Positions 46,201 through 56,096 are shown, counted from the first letter of the stretch. The stretch is DNA of 64,000 bases from Heliocidaris tuberculata (GCA_025618425.1 CM046844.1:15192076-15256075); one strand, 5' to 3'. Notes: a model not told the origin generated them from the sequence alone. Program-made: numbers and translations.

Positions 46201-46622
46201 AGTACTTTTGGTACAAGCTGAGTAAGGATGTGACTGAATATGTCCGGACCTGTCCGACCTGTAGCCAGAATAAGAAAACAGTGAGGTACGGTAAGAGTCC
46301 CATGCAGAACTATCATGCAGGGGTACCGATGGAAAGAGTTCACCTAGATTTTCTTGGGCCCCTACCTAAGTCATCTAGGGGAAACGAGCACATTCTCATG
46401 ATGGTGGATCAGTTCACCAAATGGGTGGAGTGCATTCCATTGCCTTCGCAAACTGCAGAGGAGACTGCCCGAGCTGCGGTGGGGGAATTCTTCTGCCGTT
46501 TCGGGTATCCACTGGCAATCTTCACGGATCAGGGGAGGAACTTTGAGAGTCAACTCTTCAAAGGACTTTGTAAAGCTCTCCTGATTCCTGGTTCGGTGCT
46601 ATGTGGGGCGGACCCAGAATAA
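43134..46622 (+). CDS. pol: Pol polyprotein: protease, RT, RNase H, integrase (truncated)
   Basis: Open in the -1 frame relative to gag and overlapping it by 70 bases. Residues are counted from 43257. An aspartic protease has D90-T-A in [14 protein letters not shown], and LLGLDFL is its flap-side end. The Ty3/Gypsy RT has [41 protein letters not shown] and FLDD at 512-515. RNase H has D658, E701 and D726. The integrase HHCC zinc domain is H962, H969, C999, C1002, followed by the core with D1031 and D1091. The frame then leaves the conserved core after KGLCKALL and stops at 46620. The expected segment with the catalytic glutamate is absent, and pol resumes in another frame at 46603. A Cys-rich linker ([16 protein letters not shown]) joins RNase H to integrase. 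Confidence 0.95.
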   Translation, partial: GGKLQRVGGGGQPPAHDTRGQHLDGDKIFSWGSSEESDSSELGGEPGAITLGDPVVKDLAQYVEELTAPEFPAGFSDIRPPGWVGDGPDLTPDPPQEPGEDEEVVVCRLESGSTLDCNVMVGGHPVSAVVDTAAEVSLISDQLFHQLTPRPARLRDVVLHAAGRDMKMKGIVVGPLSIGIGSQTFSEEIYVAPIADKMLLGLDFLSKHKAAIHLQEPHMLLGGEKIPLWYENDPGRRIARVHVRKRVIVPPNAIKRITGILDQRLGEFVFEPQAGLPVMLPSSVHSAGDGLEIYAINPTDRHREVTCSDVLGEAAELNDREIPGGTLSDASVLQIKTGGREELPPHLKELYEQSATHLTDEERAKLRDLLIRFSGVFAQDEFDLGNFDGVEHSIDTGDAAPIKQKMRRTPLNFAGEEKAHLDKMTKAGIIQPSQSEWASAPVLVRKRDGGVRWCIDYRALNAVTRKDVYPLPNIEECLDTLVGNAWFSKLDANSAYYQVKIKAGDRKKTAFTTKYGLYEFVRMGFGLCNAPATFSRAMDLILRGINWEIVLAFLDDVVVLGKTFEDHLTNLEEVLGRFAQFGLKLKPKKCVLFQKKVEFLGREVSANQVELREEHIQAVRKWPTPRTTRQVEQFLGLANYHRAFIKGYAGIAVPLYRITGKQPFHWGVEQQQAFDEIKESLTEAPVLTMPNGQDLFILDTDASNEAIGAELLQVQGGEERVVAYGSCALTPEQRRYCVTRRELLAVVKFTRQYRHYLLGKPFVVRTDHSSLTWLLHFKYPQGQLARWMEELSQYDMRLEHRPGKKHANADALSRIPLPEPFCEEYRLGFRVEQLPCGGCRYCSKAHQNWATFGEEVDDVVPLAGRAAQVTGPFGLGLEVGLGVTHVQTCYSPEGADVVVGEPTIRSVRARPVGVAEDGQLPADRVRAEQGKDPALTALAKWLEEQQEPDEATILLWGPEEKFLWINRALFVRVEGTICMKREDQGTLLVVPRSLREEVLYANHDLPAAGHPGRDRTKSYIRAKYFWYKLSKDVTEYVRTCPTCSQNKKTVRYGKSPMQNYHAGVPMERVHLDFLGPLPKSSRGNEHILMMVDQFTKWVECIPLPSQTAEETARAAVGEFFCRFGYPLAIFTDQGRNFESQLFKGLCKALLIPGSVLCGADPE
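43137..43143 (+). promoter_or_regulatory. Candidate -1 ribosomal frameshift site GGGAAAC
   Basis: The heptamer reads G-GGA-AAC in the gag frame, the X-XXY-YYZ pattern of -1 programmed frameshifting. The -1 frame is closed just upstream (TGA at 43131-43133) and is open from here through pol, while gag stops at 43201. A GC-rich hairpin candidate, GGGGG-CCAG-CCCCC, lies at 43161-43174, with a spacer of about 17 bases, longer than the usual 5-9. Confidence 0.6.
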
Positions 46623-47304
46623 ACGGGACGAATACCTGCCCCAGATTGCCGGAGCGCTTCGGGCTACAGTTAACCGAAACACAGGCTACACAGCTAACCG
46701 CCTAATGCTAGGGCGGGAAGTGAACCAGCCAGCTCACTTGATGTACCCTCTCCCCGGGGACAATACGCCACTGGATCAGGGGGAATATCTGAGCAGGCTG
46801 ACAAAGGCCACCCAGGCCGCCCATGAGGCTGCTAGGGCTACCTTACGGAGTTCCCAGCAGAGGATGAAGCGCGACTATGACGTGCATTCTTTCCGGAGGC
46901 AATATAAAGAGGGCGACTTGGTCTATGTCCTTGACACTGCAAGGGTCAAGGGCAAATGTAAGAAGCTGAGTCGACCCTGGAAGGGCCCTGGGAAGGTAGT
47001 CAAAAGGTTGACCCCGGATCTATACAGGGTGGAGCTCAGGAAGTCGATCTCCACTGTGCATCAAGATCGCCTGAAACCATGCTGGGACCGAGAGGTACCG
47101 GAATGGTGTCAAGAGTCCGGGAGAATCGACTCGGAGACGTTGTACTGCCTCTGCAGGAAGCCGTATGATGAAACCCGGTTCATGATCGGCTGTGACGGTT
47201 GCGACGACTGGTTCCATGGGGACTGTGTGGGGGTAACTCCCAGTGAAAGTACCCATATAGACAGGTACTACTGTCCCCTCTGTGTGCGCAAGGAGAAGAG
47301 GTAA
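46603..47304 (+). pseudogene. pol: Integrase C-terminal part with PHD finger (pol, frame-broken)
   Basis: Continues pol in a different frame after the deletion. From about residue 10 it reads [20 protein letters not shown] and LMLGREV, the end of the Gypsy integrase core. Then comes a basic SH3-like/GPY-F type region ([20 protein letters not shown]) and [12 protein letters not shown]. The last 52 residues form a PHD finger with all eight zinc ligands: C182-x-C184, C197-x2-C200, H205-x2-C208, C224-x2-C227. Aromatic residues Y181, Y188 and W203, with M194, occupy positions that form the methyl-lysine cage in BPTF/CFP1-like PHD fingers. A chromodomain is usual at this position in chromoviruses; none is present. 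There is no in-frame initiator, and it can be expressed only if joined to pol. Confidence 0.9.
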
Positions 47305-48331
47305 GGGGGAGCTGGTCGCCGCGGCGCGACAGGTTCGATTCATGGAGCAAGCTAGGGCAAATGCCCAAGCGCTCTATGGGTTTTAAACCGGGAACCAGGA
47401 GATAGGCGGGGAGGATAGTTCTCTGCCACCCTGAAGGGACTCTTGTGTTCCTTCGTTTTGTTTGTAGGTGGGAACGCTTGTGGTTCCAACCCTTCAGTTG
47501 CCATAGGAGCACCATATAGGTTCACCTATTGGTTAGGCTTCCTGGGGGGGGGGGGGGGGGGGGGGGGTTATGGGTTATTTGCCGGTTGGCATGGGTTTTT
47601 GTATATAATTCCCAGGGGATTTATTCAAATGGCCTGCTCCGAGTAATGGCGGCGCTGACGCCTTTTTGCCTGCGCCGGAGTGACCTAGGAGGGTAATTGG
47701 TTTTCCAGCTACCCACCGAAGGACTCGTGAAACATACCTCACGAGTGGGTAAGATGGCGCCTTAGTCCGGGTAAGGATAAGTGGACAGTTCTCCGCTATG
47801 GAAGCAAGGAGAGTTTTGGGTGGGACCCCCATTGGAAATTTTTATGTATTTGCAAATTATAGTGTTACCTTACCTTGAAACCAAAGTATTCCTTGCCTTG
47901 AAACCAAAGTGTTTGCCAAAACAGTGTGTTTTTGATAGTTCTATTTTTCTATCTGTTTATAAGAGTTTATATTTTTTATATGTCTTGTATATCACCTGTA
48001 TATACTAGTTAAGAGGCTGCTTTTTGGGTATTGCAGCTGATGTTTTTGTACAGTTGTTAGGGTGATTTGGAACCCTGAAGTGTTTTTTAGCAGTTAATTT
48101 TTTTATACACTTGTTGTGTTTTTCTAGTTGCATTTTTCCCCCTAGTTGATTCTGGGGTGTTAAGGCAGTAATTTAAAAATATTCCCAGTAATTCGGAAAA
48201 AAGAAAAACGACAATTGGGTGCTACCAAATTTGGGGTAAAATTTTAGGGCTCTCTGGGGGAGCGAAAATTTTTTTCCTCCCATTTCTGCTGGGTGTTGGC
48301 CAGGCCCTTTTCCGGTGGGGCCCGGTTTTTC
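47305..48331 (+). other. 3' non-coding region of Gypsy element
   Basis: About 1 kb with a 23-G run near 47545 and no envelope or other conserved frame. Confidence 0.75.
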
Positions 48332-48344
48332 AAAACAGGGGGAG
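48332..48344 (+). other. Polypurine tract
   Basis: A-A-A-A-C-A-G-G-G-G-G-A-G directly before the 3' LTR; the expected primer site for plus-strand synthesis, with one pyrimidine. Confidence 0.8.
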
Positions 48345-48587
48345 TGTAGTAGTTGATGACCCCTCCCCCCCACCAACTTCCACCACAAGAGGGCGACCTA
48401 CCACTTTCGAGTGTGAGGAACAAGCTAGACGATAGACGTTACGTGAAGACTGCTGAACTGTACTGAAAGTTGACGACTCCTGAATCTCACTGGAAAGTTG
48501 CTTTTGGTAAGTGCAGTTTTTCGCCGTTTAGTGAATTCTTATGTTCCCATTCAAGTAGCTTAGGTCCTATAGACCGAAGCCACTTCA
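48345..48587 (+). repeat. 3' LTR of Gypsy element
   Basis: Same length and ends as the 5' LTR, followed by the target duplication CTAG at 48588-48591. Confidence 0.97.
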
Positions 48588-48689
48588 CTAGTATACCAGA
48601 CAACGGCGTAATGCAATATTTTCTCGACGAACGACTGTAAAGCGAGGATATCTGTCTAACATGGGGTTCGAGCGAGTGACGTGAGCAAT

Positions 48690-48880
48690 TAAAGATCACG
48701 ACGAGCAGACAACCACCGGGTGCCGGGCCGGGACTGGGGGCCGGGCCGCGATCGCGGCCGGCGGCGCGGCCAGCTGGCTGGCAGATCAGATTGCCAGCTA
48801 TGCTAGCTGGAGCCGCGACAGTCATTTGTGTTTTTGTACTCGTCCAGGCTACTTGCCCGACTGAAATAACTTGACCACAC
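48690..48880. promoter_or_regulatory. CpG-rich patch, possible promoter
   Basis: Contains GGGCCGGGCCGCGATCGCGG-type sequence in otherwise AT-rich DNA, about 150-250 bases upstream of a candidate first coding exon on the plus strand. It carries no repeat signature. No TATA box was seen. Confidence 0.35.
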
Positions 48881-48956
48881 GAAGCTTGGTGGCTCTTATA
48901 ATGTACCGGTATGTGTCCTGTCATTAACCTGGCTGGGGTCTCTTCTGTGCTTATCC

Positions 48957-49007
48957 ATGACGATGTCATTGTCATGTAAATATCAAGCCAAGCATGCCAA
49001 GGACAAG
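48957..49007 (+). CDS. Candidate first coding exon, plus-strand gene
   Basis: ATG at 48957 opens MTMSLSCKYQAKHAKDK, followed exactly in phase 0 by the donor AAG/GTAGGT at 49008. A CpG-rich patch lies just upstream. Candidate phase-0-compatible acceptor exons exist at 60109 and 61082 but are about 11-12 kb away across transposon-filled DNA. No family is recognised. Before the Gypsy insertion, this ATG would have been roughly 0.95 kb from the minus-strand exon at 38717-38801, suggesting a divergent gene pair. Confidence 0.4.
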
Positions 49008-49199
49008 GTAGGTATATCACGTTAGAATCTACTCGTTTTGAAAAATTTTGTATGAAAATCATAGTTTGTATGGAAATCATAGCATAGGGGGGGGGGGGGG
49101 CACTAGACCCATAAAGTGGTAAGTATGTGCTAAGATAAGACAAAAAAAAGTGGGGCTAAGAAATAAACTTATCATGGAAAGGATGGTCTTTCGAACGAC

Positions 49200-49786
49200 T
49201 TAAAGGAAACCAAAACCCAAGGAGAGAATCAATGTTATTGGAAAGTGAAAATTCAGAGAAGCACTTTACAAAAAGTTTCATTAAAATTGGTTAAAAAATG
49301 AGAGAGTTATGGAAGTTTGAAAAGTCTCGTTTTACTTTCTATGGGGATCCTCAAATTGGCCAAATTGCTTCAAAATGGCTGATTTTGTGAACAACTCTCC
49401 ATTTGTTTTGTACACAAATTTTCAGATTTTCCCCATTATCTTTCAAGGTGCAGTTAATCTCCTTCTGAGCTCAACATATATAATGGGAAAATGTATTTTA
49501 CACCACATATGTCGAGTTCAGGAGGAGACAAGGAGCACCCTGAGAGATAATGGGGAAAATCTGAAAATCTGTGTACAAAACAAATGGAGAGTTGTTCACA
49601 AAATCAGCCATTTTGAAGCAATTTTGCCAATTTGAGGATCCCCATAGAAAGTAAAATGAGACTTTTCAAACTTCCATAACTCTCTCATTTTTTAACCAAT
49701 TTTAATGAAACTTTTTGTAAAGTGCTTCTCTGAATTTTCACTTTCCAATAACATTGATTCTCTCCTTGGGTTTTGGTTTCCTTTAA
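49200..49786. mobile_element. Near-perfect 587-bp palindromic foldback element
   Basis: TTAAAGGAAACCAAAACCC at the left and its complement at the right start arms of about 250 bases each, almost identical to the end. They include ATGAGAGAGTTATGGAAGTT and GGGGATCCTCAAATTGGC. The loop is at about 49451-49536. No frame is meaningful. High arm identity means recent origin or gene conversion. Confidence 0.92.
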
Positions 49787-51051
49787 AAAATCTTTTGCCA
49801 ATTTTGGGGGTCCCCATTTCATTGAAAGTTAATGTCAGCACCAGCAATTTTCAGTAAAAAGAATGGCTTGGTTTTGATTGGCTAAGAAGCACTGACTGCC
49901 TGTTAGTAATGGTTAGGGATTGACATGACAACTTGTCACTCAGTGCTGAGACTGTTGTTGTTTTTGCTTGGTTTTAGTGGCAACCAGTCAATTTCTGACT
50001 ATTATTGCCAGTTACTAATGCAATTTATTTCAATTTTTTTTTTCAAACTGATGAGTGAGATAGATGATATCTGCTGACAATCATGCTTCATGAAATGGTA
50101 CCCTATTGATTTTCAATGATAATAATATGGTATGGAATGCATTGTCTGATGCCTTGGTCTGAGCATGCATAAAAAAACATGCATGCTCCAGCCCAGCGGC
50201 TGTGCCCCTGGATGCGCTCGCAGCGAGGCGTAGACTAGGGTCAGACTGGCCTATATTTTCTCTCTATTTTTTTTTTTTTTTTCAACAAGACAGAATTGGT
50301 ATACGTTGGAATGGCAATTTGACTTGAGTGTTAAAATTGGGGCCTTCTCCATGGTACATACATGTACATGCACCCACTGCACATTATACTGAGTGACCCC
50401 CTTCCCCCCTCCCCCTCTGGGTAGCGTGTTATATACTATGTATGAGATATGTCCTCCGAACGTGACAATGGTAATTTAGGCATGGAAAGGTGGTACATGA
50501 TTCCCAAATTAAATATCTAATAAACATGTTAGATCTAGCTGATTCAAGAACTTAAAAGAAAATAAAAATGCATTGACTGCTCGTCAATTCACGCATACGC
50601 AATTTTAATGTAGATAACCTTTCCCACTGTACCTTCGTCAGGTACCACATACAGAGCCATTACTTTGTGGGGGGGCTGTGTCAATTTTGGCGCCAGTTGT
50701 GACATCTATAGTTGACACCATGGTATAAAATCAGCAAAATTCTAGGAAAATACTTCTTTCTACTTTTTTTGATGATAGAATATCTGATTTCATGCCAGAT
50801 TCTTCAAAAGGATCCTTTTTACTCCAATTTTACACATTTGGCGGGAGGTTTTTTCATAAAAGGAGATTTCCATGCTTGGCAGGAGAGCGGGAGGAAGGGC
50901 GTGGTGGGCGGGAGTCTCCTGCTTTGACGCTGGAAGGACGGCAGCAGAATTAGCGTCGTGGCGTGAGACTCCCTCCAAATGCGGAGGGTTGACACCCCGA
51001 AGAAATTCCCACCAGCTTTAGATTCCACATACCTTTAGGATACCTAGGCAT
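49787..51051. other. Spacer, no gene seen
   Basis: Contains GC-rich islands near 50200 and 50870-51000 (GGCGGGAG words in both orientations) but no exon I can support. Confidence 0.4.
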
Positions 51052-51470
51052 TGTTACAACCGGTAATGTCACAGTGACGCATAATGACACAGCACCACAT
51101 AAAGGGATACTATTTCCGGCTGAATAAACTAATATCTGGCTCTGAAGTAAAGGGGATGGATTCAGTTGAAGTAAATCAATTCAGCTACATATAATTTAAA
51201 AGCACCTTCAAATGCTCTGTTAGCATGAATTGCATAATACATGTTAGCACTCCCGACACACTTGTTGCCGGAGTATCTGCCGGGGCTCAAAGCGAACATA
51301 TAAATTTCGCTAATTTGAGGTGTTTTCTAAACTATAGCTAAATTGATTCACTTAAACTGAATCCATCCCATTATTTTCAGAGCTAGAAACTAGTTTATTC
51401 AGCCGGAAATAGTATCCTGTTATGTGTTGTTGTGACATTATGCGTCATTGTGACATTACCGGTTGTAACA
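51052..51470. mobile_element. 419-bp foldback element, TGTTACAACCGG ends
   Basis: TGTTACAACCGGTAATGTCAC is mirrored at the right end. The arms of about 150 bases include GGATACTATTTCCGGCTGAA and GGATTCAGTT. Arm identity is about nine in ten by eye. No coding sequence or clear target duplication. Confidence 0.85.
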
Positions 51471-51673
51471 GGCCTTGCCATTCATGTAAAGTTAGATTTT
51501 ACATCTACTATCCAGTCTTAGTCAACATTAGATGGACCGTTAATAACAACTGTATGTTTTAGGTTCATGTAGATCTAGTTAATTTTGCGGTATTTAGTCC
51601 TCGACCTAGATGCATCATTAGATTAATGACGTTTTGTACAGGAAACTCCTACGTAAAATGTTAGTCATCCTTT

Positions 51674-53026
51674 GTATCCGGTAAACTACCCGCTAGACAA
51701 CTTCCCCCTCTCCGTCAATTCCCCCCTGGACAATTACCCCCAGGACAGCTACCCCCACAAGGAAAATTACCCCCCCCCCCATGACAATGGCCCCTAGGAC
51801 GATGACCCCCCCCCCCTCCAGGACAACTACCCCAGGACAATTACCCCACCCCCAGACACTTACCAGCAGGACAAATACCCCCTTGATTCTGGGGTAGTTT
51901 TTGAAGGGAGTTGGGGGGGGGGGGGATGTAGTTGTCCTGGATGTAGTTGTTCTGGGGGTAATTGTTCTGGAGGGTAGCTGTCCTGCGGGGTAGTTGACCT
52001 GGGGTTAGTTGTCCTGGGGCGTATCCGGACAACAACCCCCTGGACAATTACCCTGCGGAAAACTGGCCCCCGGAAAACCATCCCCTGGACGACTACCCCC
52101 CCCCCTAGGACAACTACCCCCCCCCAGGACAATTACATGTACCCCTCCCCCCCCCCCCCGAACAACTTCCCCCTGGACAGCTATCCCCGGAGGTAATTGT
52201 CCTGGGGGGGGGGGTAGTTGTCCTGAGGGGTAATTGTCTGGGGGAGTAGTTGTCTTGGGGGCTAGTTGTCCTGGGGGCTAGTTGTCCTGGGGGGTAGTTG
52301 TACTGGGGGGTAGTTGTCCTGGGGGGTAGTTGTCCTAGGGGGGTAGTAGTCCAGGGGGGTGATTCACTAACTGGGATCGATATCATTCCTAAAATCAATT
52401 TTCGGGATTGATTTCATTCCCAGCTTAAAATTAATTCCACCTTACTGATTCACTAAATCGCTTTTAGGATGGAATCAATTTTATCATGAATATATATGAG
52501 CGCAAATGAATATTTACGAGCGCACTCATTCCAACCAATCAACGTACTCAAATTTCAGTCACCGCCCCTCAGTCACCCGACCTAATTCTCTACTTAGCGC
52601 GTAGCTAGTGCGCGTTACCTAGCTACTGCATTAATTGCGCGCACGCATCGACTGGACATACACAGGGCTAGGGCCTATGGCTAGGGCAATGGGCGTGCAG
52701 GCTAGGCAGGCACAGCGTAGCCGCGCCCAGGTTGGGGCGCGGGCAGGCATGCAGTGGAGTGACCGTTTGTGATTGTTAGGAGCGATCCGGATCACTCCCA
52801 ACCTTAAAATCAATTCAGAGGCTGGAATCAATCCCAAATACGTTAGTGAATCAGTCACTAAAAGCGATATCGCTCTTAGGATGGATATTGTTCCTAAAAT
52901 TGATTTTTTCTTATTTGGGATTAATTTTAGCTGTTAGTGAATCACCCCCCAGGGGGTGGTTTTCTGGGGGGTAGTTGGGTATTTGTCTGGAGTGTAGTTG
53001 TCTAGGGGGTAGTTGTCCTAGAATTA
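51674..53026. mobile_element. Composite tandem-array foldback element, imperfect 9-bp TSD
   Basis: Starts GTATCCGG and ends GTAGTTGTCCTAGAAT, like the element at 31199-31619, and is flanked by TCATCCTTT (51665-51673) and TCATCCTTC (53027-53035). Inside are C-rich then G-rich arrays of the ACAACTACCCCC/GTAGTTGTCCTGGGG unit. A second internal GTATCCGGACAAC start at 52021 suggests two units in tandem. The element at 52357-52948 is inserted in the right array. Confidence 0.75.
52357..52948. mobile_element. GGTGATTCACTAAC-type foldback element, uninterrupted copy
   Basis: The ends read GGGTGATTCACTAACTGGG and TTAGTGAATCACCC. The interior has repeated ATCAATTTTAGGA/CCTAAAATCAATT words and a GC-rich centre. 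In reverse complement it is collinear with 53353-54822 minus that copy's 897-bp insert. It interrupts the G-rich array, with CCAGGGG on both sides. Confidence 0.85.
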
Positions 53027-53093
53027 TCATCCTTCCCCTTGCACAGGCTGTTCTGCTGAAAGGTACATGTACATCTACAGGTCGCCGGAAGTA

Positions 53094-53330
53094 TAGTCAT
53101 AATGGTGTTTTTCTTCTTTATGACTTCACCCTCCGAAGGTCGTGCCAGAGGCATTATGTTTTGGGATCGTTCATCTACCACCCTGCTTTCTCGTTCTCAC
53201 ATTAACTCAAGAACCAAGAACCATTTGAGGTAAGAACTTCAACTTTGGTGGTTGTATGAATCATGACAGGTAGACACTCTGGTTAGATTTGGGGTATGTA
53301 GGTCAAAGGTCAAGGTCCCGGGGGGGGGGG
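53094..53330 (+). repeat. Dispersed repeat with AGGTCA direct repeats, copy 1
   Basis: GTCATAATGGTGTTTTTCTT through CTACCACCCTGCTTTCTCGT to TATGTAGGTCAAAGGTCAAGG. Copies occur at 56586-56845 and 57284-57545. Each follows a G-rich array with the flank TCAYCCTTCC, so array and repeat were copied together. AGGTCAAAGGTCA at 53300-53312 is a perfect DR1 nuclear-receptor site. Confidence 0.8.
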
Positions 53331-53352
53331 GGGGTGTCGCATTGAGACCTGT

Positions 53353-54822
53353 GGGGTGATTCACCAACAGCTAAAATTAATCCCAAAGAAGGAAAAATCA
53401 ATTTTAGGAACAATATCAATCCTAAGAGCGATCTCGCTTTTAGTGACTGATTCACTAAGGTATTTTTGATTGATTCCAGTCTCTGAATTGATTTTAAGGT
53501 TGGGAGTGATCCGGATCACTCCTAACAATCACAAACCGTCGTGTGCCCGGAAGAAGGGCGCGAACGTGGCGCGCACGGAAAACACAGTTTCGAGAAAAAC
53601 GCGATCAAAAATTATGCTTCATTTTGCAGCCGCATTCTGAAGTAATTAATAATCCAAACATCTTCTAAATTTCATCAAATCATAAAATAACACTTCAAGA
53701 ATCATCATTGTAAATTTTATTACAAATACATGTAGTGCCAGACTTTCATGGATATGAACACATTTCCCGTTCACGACCTTTTGCTGGGAAGAAATTACGC
53801 ACATTCAGTGTTTTTTCTTCCCGGCAAAAGGGCGCGAACAACGTTCGCTTCACATACACGTATATGCGCAGCAGGCTTCACGCCCTTCTTCCGGGCAAAC
53901 TTGGCTTACGTCGCACAGATTTTCTTCCCAGGAAAAGGGCGCGAACAACAGAGCATTGTTCGCGCCCTTTTTCCGGGAAATAAAACACTTGATTTCGCGT
54001 AATTTGTTCCCAGCAGAAGGTAATGAACGGAAAATGTATTCATATCTTCAAAGGTTTATCTTCACTGGTGACAATATTTACACTGATGATTCTGGAAGTG
54101 TTATTTCATCATTTGGTGAAATTTAGAAGATGTTTCGATTATTAATTATTTCAGAATGCGATTACAAAATGAAGCATAATTGTCGATCGCGTTTTCTCAA
54201 AACTGTGTTTTCCGCGCGCGCACAGGCGTTTGCGCCCTTCTGCCGGGAAGAATTTTTGCATTTGGCTGCCCGCGTCATTTTCATTTTCTTGTATTACGTA
54301 ACAATTAAGGTATTACATGACTTGAGAAGCATATCAATCAAAAGGCCTTTTAATTCTCTATCATATGTCACCGAAAACTGAAAATCGAAAATTTTGTCAT
54401 TTTCCCCCGTTCGCGCCCTTCTTCCGGGCACACGACAAAACGGCCACTCCACTGCATGCCCGCCCACCCCTACCCGGGCGTGGCTACGCTGTTCCTGCCT
54501 GCACGCCCTAGCCCATAGCCCTGAGTAATGTGAAATTGATGCGTGTGCGCAATTAATGCAGTAGCTAGGCAGCGCACACTAGTTACGCGCTGGGTAGAGA
54601 ATAAGGTCGGGTGACTGAGGGGCGGTGACTGAAATTTGAGTACGTTGATTGGTTGGAATGAGTGCGCACATAAATATTCATTTGCACTCATATATATTCA
54701 TGATAAAATTGATTCCATCCTAAAAGCGGTGTAGTGAGTCAGTAAGGTGGAATTAATTTTAAGCTGGGAATCCCGAAAATTGATTTGAGGAACGATATCG
54801 ATCCCAGTTAGTGAATCACCTC
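53353..54822. mobile_element. GGTGATTCAC-type foldback element with nested insertion
   Basis: Same family as 52357-52948 in opposite orientation, with ends GGGGTGATTCACCAACAG and AGTTAGTGAATCACCTCC. An 897-bp element (53539-54435) is inserted in the AATCACAAAC-GGTCACTCC region that is continuous in the other copy. Confidence 0.85.
53539..54435. mobile_element. Nested 897-bp TIR element with repeated GGGCGCGAAC motif
   Basis: Perfect 27-base terminal inverted repeats (53539-53565 and 54409-54435) start TCGTGTGCCCGGAAGAAGGG. The flanks ACAAACCG and CAAAACGG are an imperfect 8-bp target duplication, checked against the empty site in the sister copy. GGGCGCGAAC or its complement, usually beside CTTCCCGGCAAAA- or TTTTTCCGGGAA-like sequence, occurs repeatedly in both orientations inside. 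The sub-arms (ATAATTAATAATC...GAAGTGTTATTT) also pair. Non-autonomous, hAT-like by target size. Confidence 0.88.
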
Positions 54823-55359
54823 CCTGTACATCATCCGCATACACAAAAACGCATAAAAAGGGTAGTTTTTCAGCACCAGACATGTAACGCGTGTATCGCA
54901 TTAAGCGTATCAAAAACAGGAAAAATCTGGAAAAAGGGTACCAGATTCATTGAGGATCCCGGGTGATGATAAGAAAGATAAGCAGAAAGGGTATGAAATT
55001 TGATAGGGATAGACCCAATCCAGAGCAGATCCGAAACCCTCCGATGGGATGGTATACGGTAAATTCACGACAAGAACTGCCCAGGGAAACGGGGATAAGA
55101 CAGAAAATAAAAACCAGAAAAGGAGAATGCCATCCACTTTTCTTTTTTGGCCAGACAAAAGTCTAAGAATAAGAAATCCTTGCATAAGGTGTAAAAAAAC
55201 CGTAAGATATAAAATCCATGCGAAGGGTCTAAAAATCTTAAATGTACATGTATGTGTTTCCTTGTATAGGGTATCAAAACCACATGTACTATCATGTCTA
55301 TACTTCAGTCCTCGTTTAGGGTGCCTTTCAGAAAGTGATTTATGCGGATGATGTACAGG
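54823..55359. mobile_element. 537-bp TIR element, CCTGTACATCATCCGCATA ends
   Basis: A perfect 19-base inverted repeat lies at 54823-54841 and 55341-55359. The interior has AAAAAGGGTAN words every 30-50 bases. It abuts the preceding foldback element without visible spacer. A degenerate relative is at 19852-20266. Confidence 0.8.
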
Positions 55360-55539
55360 TCTCAATGAGATGTACCCCCCCCCCCCCAGGGTCAAGGGTC
55401 AGAGTGGTCACTTCTGACATTGTAGGTTTTTGCTTGTTAACACCATACTCAAGAACAATTTGTTCCATTAATTTCAAACATGGTGCTGCTACATGTACAT
55501 GTATGTATCGCCATATAGAAAGATGATCTTCCCGCCAAC

Positions 55540-56096
55540 TACCCCCTGGACAACTACCCCCTAGGAAAATTACCCCCAGGACAATTACCCCCTGGACAAC
55601 TGGGGGTAGTTGTTCAAGGGAGTCAGGGGGGGGGGGGATTGTCCTTGGAGGTAGTTGTCCTAGGGGTAGTTGTTCTGGGGGTAGTTGGAAAATTACCCCC
55701 AGGACAATTACCCCCTGGACAACTGGGGGTAGTTGTTCAAGGGAGTGAGGGGGGGGGGATTGTCCTTGGAGGTACATGTAGTTGTCCTAGGGGTAGTTGT
55801 TCTGGGGGTAGTTGTCCTGGTGGGTAATGGTCCCTGGGTTAGTTGCCCTTGTGGGAGTTTCAGGAGGTAATTGTCCTGGGGTTGCGGCTAATTGTCCAAG
55901 GGCATAATTGTCAAGGAGATCAAATGTCGGGGTTAGTCCTGGGTGGGGGGGGGGGGGGGGTGGTTGTCCTGGGGTATTTGTCCTGAGGGTAGTTTACCTG
56001 GGGCAGGGCTAACTGGTCTGGGGGGGGGGGATTACTTTCCCTGGGGGGTAGTTGTCCCAGGAGTAGTTTACTGGAAGTTATAGTTGTCCTAGAATG
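55540..56096 (+). repeat. G-rich GTAGTTGTCC array with 120-bp internal duplication
   Basis: C-rich units (CAACTACCCCC) give way to G-rich units (GTAGTTGTCCTGGGG), ending CCTAGAATGG. A block of about 120 bases containing AAAATTACCCCCAGGACAAT and GTTCAAGGGAGT occurs twice (about 55566 and 55688). No GTATCCGG left end; the preceding CATATAGAAAGATGATCTTC also precedes the array at 57595. Confidence 0.8.

Larger units (their letters stand above)
39377..48587 (+). mobile_element. Ty3/Gypsy LTR retrotransposon with PHD-finger integrase
   Basis: A 9.2-kb element with two 243-bp LTRs, TG...CA ends, a 4-bp target duplication CTAG (39373-39376 and 48588-48591), a tRNA-like primer site, gag, and pol in the order protease-RT-RNase H-integrase, which defines the Ty3/Gypsy group. 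The leader is unusually long (about 1.3 kb plus a 445-bp internal duplication) and the 3' non-coding part is about 1 kb. No envelope gene is present. LTR near-identity says the insertion is recent, but the integrase core is interrupted, so this copy cannot supply a complete integrase. The element lies between candidate host exons on opposite strands. Confidence 0.97.

Noticed and set aside
47305..48331. Envelope gene after pol
   Set aside because: No long frame, signal peptide or membrane segment in the 3' region.
48487..49143. 218-codon minus-strand frame
   Set aside because: Runs through the 3' LTR and the CpG-rich patch antisense; no family signature.
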